In this document: positions 32,334 through 39,759 of the stretch, one piece after another
How the letters are laid out: each line of letters starts with the position of its first letter
Numbering within the stretch: position 1 is the stretch's first letter
Source of the DNA: Methanomassiliicoccales archaeon UBA147
Lineage (GTDB): Archaea > Thermoplasmatota > Thermoplasmata > SG8-5
Assembly (NCBI GenBank): GCA_002496385.1
Contig: DAJR01000035.1
Span: forward strand, 1 to 39,759
Reading direction: 5' to 3'
Length of the DNA: 39,759 nucleotides
Translations under genes and position numbers: made by a program
Notes under the pieces: generated by a model
Database searches by the model: none
Told to the model about the DNA's origin: nothing
What the model saw: the letters and a program-made list of their open reading frames with translations, nothing else

Positions 32334-32596
32334 CAACCATCCCTCCATTCAGTTCCGGCCAACGCCATCAAACCCCGCCTGAATTCTTTCAGATAATATC
32401 TGGAGGGCGGGGTCGTGGCCCGGGTTCGGACCCGGGCTGGTGATGATTAAGTTCATCCTTAGGAAACCTCGCCTGTAAGGGCGGGGAGGTGTCTAAACCG
32501 GCACGCAACCCGATCCCGGAGCCCCGGCACCGGCCAGCCACTCGCCCTCCCACAAAAGCTAGAGCGAATCGCCACCCATGCAAGAGCTTGGAAAAT
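32334..32596 (+). ncRNA. Structured ~260-nt repeat, copy 2
   Basis: Second copy of the element at 30841, same orientation. The first stem is extended by an A/T-rich arm. The second stem is CCCGGGT/ACCCGGG with a TCGG loop, where copy 1 has GCGCGGC/GCCGCGC. The third is CCTCGCC/GGGCGGGGAGG where copy 1 has CCTCGGGC/GCCCGGGGAGG. Unlike copy 1 it lacks the T-tailed terminator; the RhuM promoter begins about 40 bp later. Confidence 0.6.
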
Positions 32597-32667
32597 GGAC
32601 CCCGCCCCCGAGCACTTTCACTGACCCTCTCTGCCCATTTATATAGAAAAACGCCATTCCTTCGACC

Positions 32668-33678
32668 ATGACGGAAGAGGCGGGCAAAAATTTCCTCCTG
32701 TACACGGACGCGGAAGGCAGCGTCAGGATAGATGTGATTCTGAAGGATGAGACAGTATGGCTCACCCAGAAGACTATGGCAGAGTTGTTCGGGGTGCAGG
32801 TTCCTGCCGTGAATAAGCATTTGAAGAACATTTTCGACACTGGCGAACTCGTTGAAGCCTCAGTTATTTCCATTTTGGAAACACCTGCCAAGGACGGTAA
32901 GAATTACAGCACGAAATTCTACAACCTGGATGCCATCATCGCCGTGGGCTATCGGGTAAACTCATACCGTGCGACTCAGTTCCGCATCTGGGCGACAAAG
33001 ACGCTTAGGGAATTTATCATAAAGGGTTTCGTGCTGGACGATGAGCGGCTCAAACAGGGAGAGGTTTTCGGAAAGGATTATTTCGAGGAATTGCTGGAGA
33101 GGATAAGGGAAATTCGGGCCAGCGAGCGCAGGTTCTATCAGAAGATTACTGACATCTACTCCACAGCTGCGGATTATGACAGAAATTCGCCAATCACAAA
33201 GGATTTCTTCGGGACGGTACAGAACAGGCTGCACTGGGCCATAACCGGAAAAACCGCTGCCGAGATAATCTACGAATCAGCGGATGCCGAGAAGGAATTC
33301 ATGGGCCTCACAAACTGGAAACATGGTCCGGGAGGAAAGGTCATGAAATCTGACGTTTCCGTGGCCAAGAATTATCTGAACGAGGCTCACATCAAGGAAC
33401 TGAACCGCATTGTCTCCGCATACCTGGACCTTGCCGAGAACCGGGCCGAGAGAGGCATCATCACAACCATGGCCGAATGGGCCGATTTCCTGAATCGATT
33501 CTTGGATCTCTCGAATTATCCAATACTCCGGGACAAGGGGAAGGTGTCCATGCTGGAGGCAAAGCTCAAAGCCGAGCAGGAATTCGGGAAGTTCAGGGCG
33601 ACCCAGGACAGAAAATACCTGTCGGATTTCGACAGAGAAGTGAAACGCATCACGGGGAAAAAAGAGACAATTAATTGA
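32668..33678 (+). CDS. rhuM: RhuM-family protein
   Basis: The product has 336 residues, usual length for the RhuM family. N-terminal: LLYTDAEGSVRIDVILKDETVWLTQKTMAELFGVQ, an HTH-like segment, then the YNLDAIIAVGYRVNS and FRIWATKTLREFI blocks. C-terminal: Fic-independent helical part with EFMGLTNWKHGPGG. RhuM proteins are common on islands and next to restriction systems; the biochemical role is not known. TATA TTTATATAGA (32638-32647) is about 25 bp upstream of ATG 32668, so it is leaderless. Confidence 0.88.
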   Translation: MTEEAGKNFLLYTDAEGSVRIDVILKDETVWLTQKTMAELFGVQVPAVNKHLKNIFDTGELVEASVISILETPAKDGKNYSTKFYNLDAIIAVGYRVNSYRATQFRIWATKTLREFIIKGFVLDDERLKQGEVFGKDYFEELLERIREIRASERRFYQKITDIYSTAADYDRNSPITKDFFGTVQNRLHWAITGKTAAEIIYESADAEKEFMGLTNWKHGPGGKVMKSDVSVAKNYLNEAHIKELNRIVSAYLDLAENRAERGIITTMAEWADFLNRFLDLSNYPILRDKGKVSMLEAKLKAEQEFGKFRATQDRKYLSDFDREVKRITGKKETIN

Positions 33679-33785
33679 GCATTTTTTTCGTTAATGGCTC
33701 TCCAACCACAGTCTCATCTCGGTCGACACATTACAACACCCTCGTCGCCGATTTCATCGAGATGCCGGCCAATAGGGCCATCCGT

Positions 33786-33807
33786 GCCCCGCGCCTAAAC
33801 GCGGGGC
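33786..33807. terminator. Possible shared terminator hairpin
   Basis: Perfect GCCCCGCG / CGCGGGGC stem with a 6-nt loop between the convergent RhuM and hemerythrin genes. It has no T run, and its loop TAAA resembles the GTAA loop of the structured repeats, so it may instead be a fragment of that family. Confidence 0.35.
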
Positions 33808-33836
33808 GAACCCGCCCCCGCGGTTCTGATACCGCC

Positions 33837-34259
33837 TCACATCTTCGTCTTCAGATAACTCCCCATCTCGCGGTCCACCCTGCTGACATGGAATACGAGC
33901 CAATCGCATAGGTACCGCTGCACTGTTGCGACCACCGACACGGTTGCCCCGTCCCGGGCGACCTCGGCCTTCAGTTTCTTGAAAACGTCCAGGAATTCCA
34001 TGTGCTTGGCAAGATGCTCGACATAACCGGGATAATTGTATTTGGACATCCATTTCTCCTCTTCCTTGAAATGTGTCTCTGCATAATTCCCCATGAAGGA
34101 GAGAAGGTTGCCCAGCTTGTCCTTTCCCTGGCCCTCGATTACGGCGCAGATGAACGCGTTCACCCTGCGTATCAGTTCCTTGTGCTGTCTGTCTATCTCG
34201 GGAACCCCCACCGAGAGCGCATCTGTCCATTCAAGCGGCGCAAGCTTGTGTTTTTGCAT
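33837..34259 (-). CDS. Bacteriohemerythrin
   Basis: A 140-residue single-domain hemerythrin with every di-iron ligand in place: H26, H63 and E67 (HxxxE), H82 and H86 (HxxxH), H124 and D129 (HxxxxD). It should bind O2 reversibly; roles in oxygen scavenging or delivery are known for the family. AATTTTATAGTC (34280-34291, minus strand) is about 25 bp upstream of the ATG. It is divergent from the DUF2779 gene. Confidence 0.92.
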   Translation of the reverse strand: MQKHKLAPLEWTDALSVGVPEIDRQHKELIRRVNAFICAVIEGQGKDKLGNLLSFMGNYAETHFKEEEKWMSKYNYPGYVEHLAKHMEFLDVFKKLKAEVARDGATVSVVATVQRYLCDWLVFHVSRVDREMGSYLKTKM

Positions 34260-34359
34260 AGCGAGGGGGATGCCGCGTGACTATAAAATTCTCTGCCATT
34301 TCTGCGCTCCACCACGGTACTCCCCAACCTCCATATACCCCGCCCCCATTCCGAGATTC

Positions 34360-35820
34360 ATGGACCATCCTTTCTCAGAGACAGAGATTCCAGGTTTATC
34401 CAAATCCCGCTACGTCGCAGGACTCCAGTGCCCCCTGCTGCTTTACCATAAGGTCAACAGCCCCGCGCTGTTTTCTCCCGAGCCTTTTGCCCAGTACCAG
34501 TTCGACCAGGGAAAGGCGGCAGGAAGGCTTGCGACAAAACTGTACGAGGGTGTCCGCATCCCTGAATTCCCGCTCGAAGAGTCCCTGGCGAAGACCAAGA
34601 AGGCCTTGGATGAAGGCAAGGAAAACATCTTCGAGGCGGCATTCAGCTTCCAGGGCATACACGTTAAAGTTGATATACTGGTCAACCACGGGGACGGCCA
34701 TGTAGATATAATCGAAGTTAAATCCTCGACCAAGGTCAAGGACCAGCATTTCGACGACCTTGCAATCCAGCGCTTCGTCCTCGAGGGAAACGACCTCTCT
34801 GTGGATTCCGCCTTCCTCTTGCACATGAACCCTGATTACCGGCACCCGGACGGCCCTCTCTTCCTGCTATCCGATGAAAGCTCTGCGGTTGATGCCAGGA
34901 TGAAGGACATCCCCGAGAACCTCAGAGCCATACGGAAGGTCCTGAGGGCCAAGGAACCTCCCAAGACAGACATCGGCCCGCATTGCGGGAAACCGGACGA
35001 CTGCCCCCTGAAAAAGCAGTGCTGGAAGCATATTCCCGAGCTTTCGATATTCAACATCCCGAACCTCAGGTCCGAGAAATGGGAATTTTACAAACAGGGC
35101 ATAGTCGAAATCGGGCAGCTGCCCGACTGGTTCAAGGGCAAGCCGTACCAGAAGCCGTTCCTGGATTCCTGCAAAACAGGTAAACCGATCATAGACAAGC
35201 CGGGTTTGAAAAGCAAGTTGGCAGAATTAAAGGAACCCCTGTATTTCATGGACTTCGAGACGCTCATGCTCGCTGTCCCGGCCCACGCCGGGACAAAGCC
35301 CTGGCAACAGCTCACTGTCCAGTGGTCGGTCCATGCCCTGAAGAACGGCAAACTTGAGCACCGCGAGTTCATCCATGATTCCGCGGGTGACCCGAGAATC
35401 CCTTTCATCGAATCCCTCCTTGAGGTTCTGGGCGACTCGGGTTCGATAATAGTTTACAGCGCGCCGTTCGAGACAGGCAGACTCGAGGAAATTGCTGAGG
35501 CTTTTCCCCAATACAGAGAACGCATAGACAAAGTGATTGCCAGGGTCTGGGACCAGCTTCTCGTTTTCAAGAACCATTACTGCGACTCAAGGTTCAAAGG
35601 CAGCAACAGCCTGAAGAAGGTTCTTCCAGTTATCGTCCCGGAACTGTCCTACAAGGGGCTGGACGTCCAGGAAGGCGGGACAGCCATGGCGGAGTATGCC
35701 AGGATGGTCTCGCTGCCAGCAGGCAAGGAGAAGGACAAGATAAAAAACAGCCTTCTCGAATACTGCAAATTGGACACGCTGGCGATGGTGGAGATACTGG
35801 GGAAGCTGAAGGGAGTTTGA
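34360..35820 (+). CDS. DUF2779-domain protein with Cas4/RecB-like nuclease region
   Basis: The product has 486 residues. The N-terminal half resembles Cas4/RecB-type PD-(D/E)XK nucleases: KSRYVAGLQCPLLLYH, then VDILVNHGDGHVDIIEVKSSTKVKD (D...E-V-K), then the cysteine cluster C-G-K-x3-C-P-L-K-K-Q-C that with the early Cys could hold an Fe-S cluster. The second half is DUF2779, RNase H/exonuclease-like (YFMDFETLM ... VYSAPFETGRLEEIA ... YCKLDTLAMVEILGKL). It probably degrades or processes DNA. ATG 34360 is chosen: CCATATACC is about 28 bp upstream. Confidence 0.8.
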   Translation: MDHPFSETEIPGLSKSRYVAGLQCPLLLYHKVNSPALFSPEPFAQYQFDQGKAAGRLATKLYEGVRIPEFPLEESLAKTKKALDEGKENIFEAAFSFQGIHVKVDILVNHGDGHVDIIEVKSSTKVKDQHFDDLAIQRFVLEGNDLSVDSAFLLHMNPDYRHPDGPLFLLSDESSAVDARMKDIPENLRAIRKVLRAKEPPKTDIGPHCGKPDDCPLKKQCWKHIPELSIFNIPNLRSEKWEFYKQGIVEIGQLPDWFKGKPYQKPFLDSCKTGKPIIDKPGLKSKLAELKEPLYFMDFETLMLAVPAHAGTKPWQQLTVQWSVHALKNGKLEHREFIHDSAGDPRIPFIESLLEVLGDSGSIIVYSAPFETGRLEEIAEAFPQYRERIDKVIARVWDQLLVFKNHYCDSRFKGSNSLKKVLPVIVPELSYKGLDVQEGGTAMAEYARMVSLPAGKEKDKIKNSLLEYCKLDTLAMVEILGKLKGV

Positions 35821-35858
35821 GACGGCGAATCCACGAAGGGCCCATGACATTTTCCTGG

Positions 35859-36398
35859 CTATCCAAGAAAGTCCTTAATCTCTCGAATTAACTCGTTTCC
35901 CGTGCTACCATTAGTAAAACTATCCTCGCTTCCATAAATTATATTATACTTTTTTATTGGGAATTTTTGATCTGCAATGAAGTTGATTATGGCTTTTTCA
36001 ATTTTCTTACCCTGTTCCTCTTTTTTGGTTCCCTCCGAAAGTTTTGCATCATTTAAAATTTGAATTAACATTACCGCCTTATCCATTCCGATTTTCTCAT
36101 TCCCTTTAGTCGAATGGATATATGTCTCGCATAAAAGAGGTGCCAGGAATTTGCCACAGATGTGAAGGGGAGCCAAGTCGCTTTCTTCAATTTCCACAAT
36201 AACTTTTATCTTGTTCTCTTTTAATATCATTAAATCCACGTTCGTGAGTACATTTCCACGACCTTTCTCTCCTAAAAATAGTGGAATTTGTTGAGTACCC
36301 CCACATGCTGAGTCCCGCACCACTTCGACACTCGGTGGTTGATTAAATGTTTTATCTATTAACTTTCCAACCGCCATATGCAATTTGTGTTCTACCAT
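35859..36398 (-). CDS. Unknown protein with PD-(D/E)XK-like core
   Basis: The product has 179 residues and an AT-rich gene. After MVEHKLHMAVGKLID comes N-V-D-L-M-I-L-x6-I-K-V-I-V-E-I-E-E, whose D...E-x-E spacing resembles a PD-(D/E)XK nuclease core with the lysine replaced, then LHICGKFLAPLL. I do not recognise the family. ATG 36398 is preferred: AAGTGAG precedes it, while the frame upstream only offers ATG 36413 and a TTG. Inverted repeats TCTCACT/AGTGAGA cover the promoter. Confidence 0.6.
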   Translation of the reverse strand: MVEHKLHMAVGKLIDKTFNQPPSVEVVRDSACGGTQQIPLFLGEKGRGNVLTNVDLMILKENKIKVIVEIEESDLAPLHICGKFLAPLLCETYIHSTKGNEKIGMDKAVMLIQILNDAKLSEGTKKEEQGKKIEKAIINFIADQKFPIKKYNIIYGSEDSFTNGSTGNELIREIKDFLG

Positions 36399-36400
36399 GT

Positions 36401-36462
36401 TCTCACTTCTCATATACAACAATAGTGAGACGACACATAATACTTTCTCAAAAATTGAGAAA
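36401..36462 (-). promoter_or_regulatory. Two inverted repeats upstream of the 35859-36398 gene
   Basis: TCTCACT/AGTGAGA (36401-36407, 36424-36430) and TTTCTCA/TGAGAAA (36444-36450, 36456-36462) share the half-site TCTCA, and a further TTTTCTCA lies near 36477. They flank AAGTATTATG, a TATA candidate on the minus strand. This looks like a multi-site operator. Confidence 0.45.
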
Positions 36463-36590
36463 ATGACTTTTCGTCCATTTTCTCAGCCCGCTCGTAGAAT
36501 CATGATGGTACTATGGGCTTTTGTATCCTAAATAACATGTAACAACGCAAAATTAACGAACTGCTTATAAATGTATTCGCCAGCATTGCA

Positions 36591-37388
36591 TTACCATGTC
36601 CAGTCCTGAACCGCCGGCTTGCCATACTCCGCCCCTCCCGTGATGGCGACCAGATTACCCAATATTTGCGCTCTGCTAGGATTGTGGGTATGGCCACTCA
36701 GAACGGTGAGGTTCGAATCCGCTCTCTTATGCATAACTTCCAGCATGACATCGCCAACCGCCTTGCAGGAGAAATGAGGTAGGAAATTGTCATCGGCCAC
36801 ATGGCCCTGATACTGGCATGCTTCCTTGAATGGAGGCACATGGGTCAGACACAGCACGTTCTTGTTGTTATTGAAGGCAAGATTCAGGTTATGTCTCAAT
36901 CTGTCCGCTGCTTCGTCCCCCAGCTCGTGGAGCTTGGCTAGCCGCTGGAATTTGCTGAGGTCTTTCAGTTCATCAATGAGCACATAATCATTGAGCATCA
37001 CATCCGAAGAGGCGTAATCACCATTGCGGCCGTCTGCCCAACATCCATGCCCCACAAGTGCCGTATCCTCAGTAATTTGGATAGGTTGGCTGTCATCAAG
37101 ATAGACGAACTTACTGGAATATTTGACCAGATCCCGAATCTCTTTTTTCACACTCATAATTGAACCATTATAGAAATCATGGTTGCCAAGAACGAAATGT
37201 ATCTTGGAATCGACAGCGTCTTCAATCTTTTTCAGATGAACAGATATATTGGATGCCATCGCGATATCGCCGCCAATGAGCAAAGCGTCGGGAGACTCAC
37301 TCTGCAATTTCCCAATGAAGCGATCGACCTCGGGCGTACTCAAGAAGTCCAGATGGATATCAGTTATCCAGAGAAATTTTGAACTCAT
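36591..37388 (-). CDS. Calcineurin-like metallophosphoesterase
   Basis: The product has 265 residues with all five metallophosphoesterase blocks: D10-I-H12, G-G-D41, G-N69-H70-D71, the LTHVPP histidine and S-G-H-T-H near the C-terminus. It should bind two metals and cleave phosphomono- or diesters; the substrate is unknown. AATAAATAC (about 37408-37416, minus strand) lies about 25 bp upstream of ATG 37388, so it has its own leaderless promoter 115 bp after the nucleotidyltransferase gene. Confidence 0.88.
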   Translation of the reverse strand: MSSKFLWITDIHLDFLSTPEVDRFIGKLQSESPDALLIGGDIAMASNISVHLKKIEDAVDSKIHFVLGNHDFYNGSIMSVKKEIRDLVKYSSKFVYLDDSQPIQITEDTALVGHGCWADGRNGDYASSDVMLNDYVLIDELKDLSKFQRLAKLHELGDEAADRLRHNLNLAFNNNKNVLCLTHVPPFKEACQYQGHVADDNFLPHFSCKAVGDVMLEVMHKRADSNLTVLSGHTHNPSRAQILGNLVAITGGAEYGKPAVQDWTW

Positions 37389-37503
37389 ATTAATTGAAAT
37401 GAATTATGAGTATTTATTGATTTACAACATTTATCTGACAGCGATACGTGAAATTCCAGCAACTATTGCGGCTTCGAAACGTCCAGAAACCATAATTTGT
37501 GGG

Positions 37504-38235
37504 TCACTTTAGTTCCTTCTCTATCAGTTCTAGTGTTTTAACATGCTGCCTTACATCCAACCCCGTTGCAAGTGCGAGTGTGTTCTCCAAACTGCCAGAT
37601 TGGCTAATTCTTCCTTTGAGCTTTGGCATCCTCCTCAGTACAAGGCTTGCCCAATCGTCGTTCGATTTTATTGCCAGGATGACCTTTTCAATGTTACTCT
37701 TCTGAAGGAGCATTGCAGAATCGTAATTGTGTTTGTAATCCACTGGGAGGCCGAGTTTTACTGCAGTCATATCTTCAAGTGGCGGTACTCTTGCTTTCAC
37801 TGTCTTTTCTATGTTGTGATAGGGTATTTCCTTGATTTCAAATTCAGTCAGGCTAAACTCAAAATAGTGGTGTGTTTCATATTCTTTGATTCTGGGTGGC
37901 GAAATCTCGATTCTTAACTCCACTTCTTCAGCCAAGGTTTTCATGTCCGCAGGGATCTCTACTCGGGGAACATATTTTTTAAAGAATTTAATCCCCCACT
38001 CAACATGTGTTTCATTAAAACCCATGGAAACAAACAATTTCTGTAATTCCAGGAGGGTCTTTTCATCTGTGACGCCATCCACATCCAGCGTATATCTACG
38101 GTGGGCTTCTCCAAGATGGGCACGGACACCCCAACCGCCGATTACGATGATTTTTGGAGCAATCATTTCAAGTATCTCAAGACTCTGATTTTCAATGTCT
38201 TTTTTCACTGGTTCAGATAATTGTTCGAGGTTCAT
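37504..38235 (-). CDS. AbiEii-like nucleotidyltransferase (toxin-like), module 2
   Basis: The product has 243 residues. The core reads V-I-G33-G34-W35 ... Y-T-L-D51-V-D53-G, with a third acidic strand probably ELRIEIS, followed by a helical part containing PPLEDMTAVKLGLP, the region that follows the active site in AbiEii-like NTases. It differs clearly from the module 1 NTase. ATG 38235 overlaps the stop of the regulator gene (ATGA). AT-rich codon use marks it as foreign to the core genome. Confidence 0.72.
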   Translation of the reverse strand: MNLEQLSEPVKKDIENQSLEILEMIAPKIIVIGGWGVRAHLGEAHRRYTLDVDGVTDEKTLLELQKLFVSMGFNETHVEWGIKFFKKYVPRVEIPADMKTLAEEVELRIEISPPRIKEYETHHYFEFSLTEFEIKEIPYHNIEKTVKARVPPLEDMTAVKLGLPVDYKHNYDSAMLLQKSNIEKVILAIKSNDDWASLVLRRMPKLKGRISQSGSLENTLALATGLDVRQHVKTLELIEKELK

Positions 38236-39239
38236 AGTGATCTGACTCCATGCTTGATTGCCCCAAGGTCCAGGTACAAATCGATGTTCCACCGATTCTC
38301 AAATGGCGGTTCCCATCCATGCTTCCCATATTCCTTTTCTTGAGAAAGGAAGGTTTTTTTGTATTTAGATTTGCGTGCCAGAAATTTTTCAATGACCATG
38401 GGCGACACCATTTGTTTTTCGATACTATTGAGAATATCGAGATAGCAGCCAACGACACTCACTGCCTTTTGCTGTTCTGCCAGTGCAATCAGCCGTTCAT
38501 AATTCAACAATCCCTGTTTTACCATAAGGATGCAATACTCTTCAGCTCCTTGGGTGCTGAACAATTTTTTCAAAAATGTTTCCTCATATGTAAGGTCCTT
38601 GTCGACACTCTCTAAAATTGTAATTCTTTCCGAACTGCCTTTAACCAAAAAACCAGTATGTTTGACAGTAAGGCTTTCGTCAATCTGCTGATAGAGGATT
38701 TTTTCAATCTGGTCTGGAGTTTCCATAATCTCTTGAAACGGAACACTTCCAGGATACTGTACAACTTGACTCTCCTTTCCGGTTCCAAGATACATATTTA
38801 TTAGGTTACATAAGGTATGGTTCACATTATATTCAGCGACGATGGGCTTTCGTTTTTTGTATAACAATAGGTCTTTTTCTTTAAGATACGTCAGAATCTT
38901 TTTCACAGATACCGCTGAAAGTCCAGTTTCCTCTCTAATTTCCTTGATAAGCGAAAGGTTTTTTAGAGATTTCCAGACAGAGAGGGTGGAATCCCGCGTT
39001 AGAAACTCAGGGTCAACACCATGAGTCAGGCTCTGAATGTAGATTTCGGAAAGATTATGCACAGAATATTCTTCAACAACCATGACCACGCCATTCTCAA
39101 TCTTCGCGAGTTTCTCTTTTTCAAGCTGGTGAACGGCATTGTACACTGTTGGTGGTGCATAGGGCAACCTATTGACAAGCTTTCGCAGCGGTTGAGACCT
39201 GATAGAAATCAGAGCAAACACAGCACTTCTTGCGTTCAT
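38232..39239 (-). CDS. AbiEi-like regulator with two HTH regions, module 2
   Basis: The product has 335 residues: a first winged HTH (about 5-55: RKLVNRLPYAPPTVYNAVHQL), a second one (about 85-140: IKEIREETGLSAVSVKKILTYL), then an alpha/beta C-terminal domain that ends in a Leu-rich segment. It sits directly before the nucleotidyltransferase with 4-nt overlap, the position of a type IV antitoxin/repressor. ATG 39239 (MNARSAVF) is chosen: the TATA box 39266-39275 predicts a start at the ATG; ATG 39260 would lie above the transcript start. Confidence 0.65.
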   Translation of the reverse strand: MNARSAVFALISIRSQPLRKLVNRLPYAPPTVYNAVHQLEKEKLAKIENGVVMVVEEYSVHNLSEIYIQSLTHGVDPEFLTRDSTLSVWKSLKNLSLIKEIREETGLSAVSVKKILTYLKEKDLLLYKKRKPIVAEYNVNHTLCNLINMYLGTGKESQVVQYPGSVPFQEIMETPDQIEKILYQQIDESLTVKHTGFLVKGSSERITILESVDKDLTYEETFLKKLFSTQGAEEYCILMVKQGLLNYERLIALAEQQKAVSVVGCYLDILNSIEKQMVSPMVIEKFLARKSKYKKTFLSQEKEYGKHGWEPPFENRWNIDLYLDLGAIKHGVRSL

Positions 39240-39245
39240 GACAAA

Positions 39246-39294
39246 GTAAAGTATAATCATAATTAGTATATAAAGATTTATCTATATACTTTAC
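39246..39294 (-). promoter_or_regulatory. Operator: perfect 10-bp inverted repeat flanking the module 2 TATA box
   Basis: GTAAAGTATA (39246-39255) and TATACTTTAC (39285-39294) are exact reverse complements with the minus-strand TATA (CTTTATATAC, 39266-39275) in the middle. The spacing of about 39 bp centre to centre would let a dimer pair close over the promoter. Autorepression by the adjacent HTH protein is the natural reading, by inference. Confidence 0.6.
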
Positions 39295-39759
39295 GATACG
39301 TCACTTATTACTTTGAGCCCTGAATAAATTTCTGAGAATCGGTTCATTGCAATAATGCAGTTCGCCGTGCGTCGGTGGCGCCTTTAATCGCCTGGCTTTG
39401 CGTTCGTATCTGGCAGCAAAGCCAGCGTTTATTGGTGCCGCTCGAGCAAGAAAAAGGAATCGTGCGGGGCTGTGTCAGGCAGCTCTCACCTCCTGAACCC
39501 CGGAGGGGCCCGCCTTTTCAGGCGGGTATGACCATGGGAAGCAGTCCCAATCATCACAGGAAACCGGTTCCATTGCCATTCAAACCAGCTCCTCTGCCGA
39601 CTCGTTCCAGGCCTTCCATTCCCGGTACTCGCGGGAATAGCTAGCCCAGATTGGCTGGTCGTTCATGCTCGCCTCTGCTTCCTTTACACCCGAGGCACAG
39701 GTGCCGATGTTTGTTTGAGACAACTTTTCTCACCGGTTTCCCGGGAGAAATGGTGGCCA
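39295..39759. other. Non-coding end of window with long hairpin and possible transposon remnant
   Basis: No intact gene. 39375-39441 is a long imperfect inverted repeat (GGCGCC..TTAA..CGCCTGGCTTTGC against GCAAAGCCAGCG..TTATTGGTGCC). On the minus strand 39473-39566 has TGATGATT..TCAT, a CCCGCC/GGCGGG stem and CCTC...GAGGTG, the same order of elements as the structured repeats at 30841 and 32334. An open minus-strand frame enters from the window end and stops near 39580 (GTCASGVKEAEASM is part of it); it may be the tail of a TnpB-like or other gene, but I cannot assign it. Confidence 0.35.

Noticed and set aside
34093..34359. N-terminal extension of the DUF2779 protein
   Set aside because: The upstream codons shadow the hemerythrin gene on the other strand, and a TATA element lies about 28 bp before ATG 34360.

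Overview
The window reads as archaeal chromosome. Ribosomal protein S17e, the ribosome-recycling ATPase ABCE1, a pseudo-GTPase of the EF1A/SelB type, TATA boxes about 25 bp upstream of start codons (many leaderless genes) and a tRNA-Lys(CUU) all point to Archaea. Gene content (paired NfeD-SPFH operons, duplicated HTH regulators, secreted CARDB/BsuPI-like proteins) suggests a Thermoplasmatota-type euryarchaeon. That placement is inference; no marker in the window is decisive.

Layout. 0-26 kb is mostly GC-rich core genome. It holds the pseudo-GTPase; two secreted proteins of unknown function, one with seven copies of an E-I-H motif; ABCE1 with a flavodoxin and a cupin; a zinc-ribbon/NfeD/flotillin operon; S17e; an ABC-2 exporter with two permeases; a nitrilase; a coiled-coil DNA-binding-like protein; a membrane-anchored cyclophilin; a second NfeD-SPFH operon; and a 966-residue AAA-TPR protein convergent with a duplicated HTH regulator. 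Four copies of one asymmetric intergenic element (degenerate tandem units, a GCTGGCTGT hairpin, then a CCCTAG-rich tract) lie around 0, 14.6, 15.8 and 17.8 kb.

24-26.5 kb carries two related BsuPI-like secreted proteins on either side of tRNA-Lys. Just upstream of the tRNA is a decayed copy of its 5' half, split by arrays of short perfect palindromes.

26.6-39.3 kb looks like an accessory/defence island with several AT-rich genes. It has a dual-OB-like protein with two DUF488 proteins, the 3' end of a broken DNA methyltransferase, two separate AbiE-like (wHTH + nucleotidyltransferase) modules, a DUF7662-like/PD-(D/E)XK nuclease with a small zinc ribbon, RhuM, bacteriohemerythrin, a DUF2779 Cas4-like nuclease, an unknown nuclease-like gene and a metallophosphoesterase. 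The DUF7662 nuclease pair is bracketed by two directly repeated ~260-nt elements whose stems differ by compensatory changes. This is the best candidate here for an undescribed structured RNA or mobile cassette.
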